Positions 32,839-33,616 of a DNA stretch of 33,616 nt are shown here, piece by piece. Under the pieces are notes generated by a model, which saw only the letters and a list, made by a program, of their open reading frames with translations, ran no database searches and had not been told where the DNA came from. The position numbers were made by a program, and so were the translations under genes. Origin of the DNA: Vicinamibacteraceae bacterium (GTDB lineage Bacteria; Acidobacteriota; Vicinamibacteria; Vicinamibacterales; UBA8438); assembly GCA_012271165.1 (NCBI GenBank), contig JAAXGX010000195.1, forward strand, positions 1-33,616. Direction: 5' to 3'. Positions within the stretch are counted from its first letter, which is position 1, and each line of letters opens with the position of its first letter.

Positions 32839-33540
32839 GTGACACGTGTCGCAACGCCCGGCATCGCAACAACTGCCCGACGCGGCCCCCGGTCCGGCGC
32901 GGTCGCACCAGCCGTCCGGCTCGTTCTCGCGACCGCGGCGCTGCTGGCGATCGCGCCGGCGGAATCGACCGCCCAGGTCGTCGAGCGCGTCGTCGACGGC
33001 GACACGATCATCGTTCGCGACGTCGGCCGCGTGCGACTGATCGGCGTCGACACGCCGGAGACGGTCCATCCGGGCAGGCCGGTCGAGTTCTTCGGCAGGG
33101 AAGCCAGTGCGTTCACGAAGCGCCTGGTGGACGGCAAGCGGGTGCGCCTGGAGTACGACCAGCAGCGGACCGACCGCTACGGGCGGACCCTGGCGTACGT
33201 CCACCTGCCGGACGGCACGTTCGTCAACGCCGAGATCATCAGGCGCGGCTACGGCCACGCCTACACCCGCTTCCCCTTTCAGTACCTCGAGCGGTTCAGG
33301 GGGCTCGAACGCGACGCGCGGCGCGCGGGCCGCAGTCTGTGGGGCTCCGCGGCGCAGGCGCCTGCCGCGGCCGCACTGCCGGCCGGCGCGCAGGCCGCGC
33401 TCGCCCGCTGGGACGACAACCGGAACGGTCGCATCTCCTGCGCGGAAGCCCGTCGGCACGGAATCGCGCCGGTGCCGCGCGGGCATCCCGCGTACCGCCA
33501 CATGCGCGACGGCGACAACGACGGCGTCGTGTGCGAGTGA
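32839..33540 (+). CDS. Secreted thermonuclease (SNase) with C-terminal Excalibur domain
   Basis: 233 residues. A basic n-region (RRGPR) and hydrophobic core (VRLVLATAALLAIAP) form a signal peptide. The staphylococcal-nuclease fold has all catalytic residues: D53/D55 in VVDGDT, R66, D71-T72-P-E74 in RLIGVDTPE and R116 in DRYGRTLAYV. Calcium-dependent cleavage of DNA or RNA outside the cell is expected. The C-terminus contains DDNRNGRISCAEA and ends DGDNDGVVCE, the calcium-binding Excalibur motif. GTG 32839 was chosen because GGAGGG lies about 9 bases upstream and the signal peptide starts soon after; GTG 32803 is an alternative. The truncated repeat copy C starts just after the stop codon. Confidence 0.88.
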   Translation: MTRVATPGIATTARRGPRSGAVAPAVRLVLATAALLAIAPAESTAQVVERVVDGDTIIVRDVGRVRLIGVDTPETVHPGRPVEFFGREASAFTKRLVDGKRVRLEYDQQRTDRYGRTLAYVHLPDGTFVNAEIIRRGYGHAYTRFPFQYLERFRGLERDARRAGRSLWGSAAQAPAAAALPAGAQAALARWDDNRNGRISCAEARRHGIAPVPRGHPAYRHMRDGDNDGVVCE

Positions 33541-33545
33541 GTCGG

Positions 33546-33586
33546 GCAAGCGGACGCCAGAGGTTCGGGGTGCAGCCCCGTCTGAT
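33546..33586 (+). repeat. Dispersed repeat, copy C, partial
   Basis: Bases 33546-33586 match the last ~40 bases of copies A and B (GCAAGCGGACGCC, GGTTCGGGG, AGCCCCGTCTGAT). The terminal hairpin survives as CGGGGT, loop GCA, GCCCCG, with a T-G wobble in place of C-G. After it, AAGGCGCGCACAGCGC (33601-33616) resembles the opening of another unit, which runs off the window. Confidence 0.65.
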
Positions 33587-33616
33587 CGAGGCGCCGGCGC
33601 AAGGCGCGCACAGCGC

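Noticed and set aside
31765-33540. Mobile island carrying vapBC and the nuclease
   Set aside because: No integrase, insertion sequence, tRNA or att-like direct repeats are seen, and base composition is like the neighbours.
1-33616. CRISPR arrays, rRNA or transposase genes
   Set aside because: No regularly spaced repeats, RNA gene cores or transposase motifs were found on either strand.

Overview
This window is high-GC, densely packed chromosomal DNA with short intergenic gaps and many stop/start overlaps. The gene set suggests a free-living Acidobacteriota member of the Vicinamibacteria type: a PQQ dehydrogenase with a dedicated cytochrome c, a cyclase-family hydrolase, an ABC permease fused to a peptidase-like domain, an M3 peptidase lipoprotein and a quinol-linked assimilatory nitrate reductase. 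The assignment rests on gene style only; no rRNA or other marker gene is present.

Layout. 1-3303: 3' part of a double ABC-2 permease with a periplasmic M1-peptidase-like domain that has lost its zinc motif. 3319-4817 (minus): a two-gene unit, FMN-binding protein then membrane polyferredoxin, resembling a NosR protein split in two. 4923-7709: a small secreted protein, a cyclase-family hydrolase and an aldo/keto reductase. 7761-10734: a tightly overlapping operon of small membrane protein, diheme cytochrome c and PQQ dehydrogenase. 10763-16489: NCS2-type permease with a soluble tail, sirtuin, MutM, a broken AlbA_2/ATPase regulator, a dual-OB protein and a DUF488 protein. 16441-23989 (minus): nitrate assimilation operon narK, nirA-rubredoxin-Rieske fusion, dmsBC fusion, nasA, with a divergent outer-membrane porin at 24569-26017. 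26067-28214: peptidyl-dipeptidase. 28228-31718 (minus): a GlcD/Fe-S D-lactate-dehydrogenase-type fusion and a small membrane protein. 31765-32484 (minus): VapBC toxin-antitoxin pair. 32839-33540: secreted thermonuclease with an Excalibur domain.

How it works together. The centrepiece is the nitrate block. Nitrate would enter through the porin and NarK, be reduced to nitrite by NasA using quinol electrons delivered by the fused DmsB-DmsC subunit, and be reduced to ammonium by the siroheme reductase, which carries its own rubredoxin-like and Rieske centres. The 579-base region between porin and narK holds a very good sigma-54 (-24/-12) promoter for narK, a weaker one for the porin, and two perfect dyads that could bind an enhancer-binding or other regulator. 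This points to nitrogen control.

Non-coding structure. A dispersed repeat of about 105 bases with three hairpins occurs twice in full (6512-6616 and, inverted, 20384-20488), once truncated at the right edge of the window, and once as an apparent internally deleted remnant. One full copy has become the last ~31 codons of the nitrite reductase gene. Several genes have a -10-like hexamer only 6-7 bases before the start codon, suggesting leaderless transcripts.
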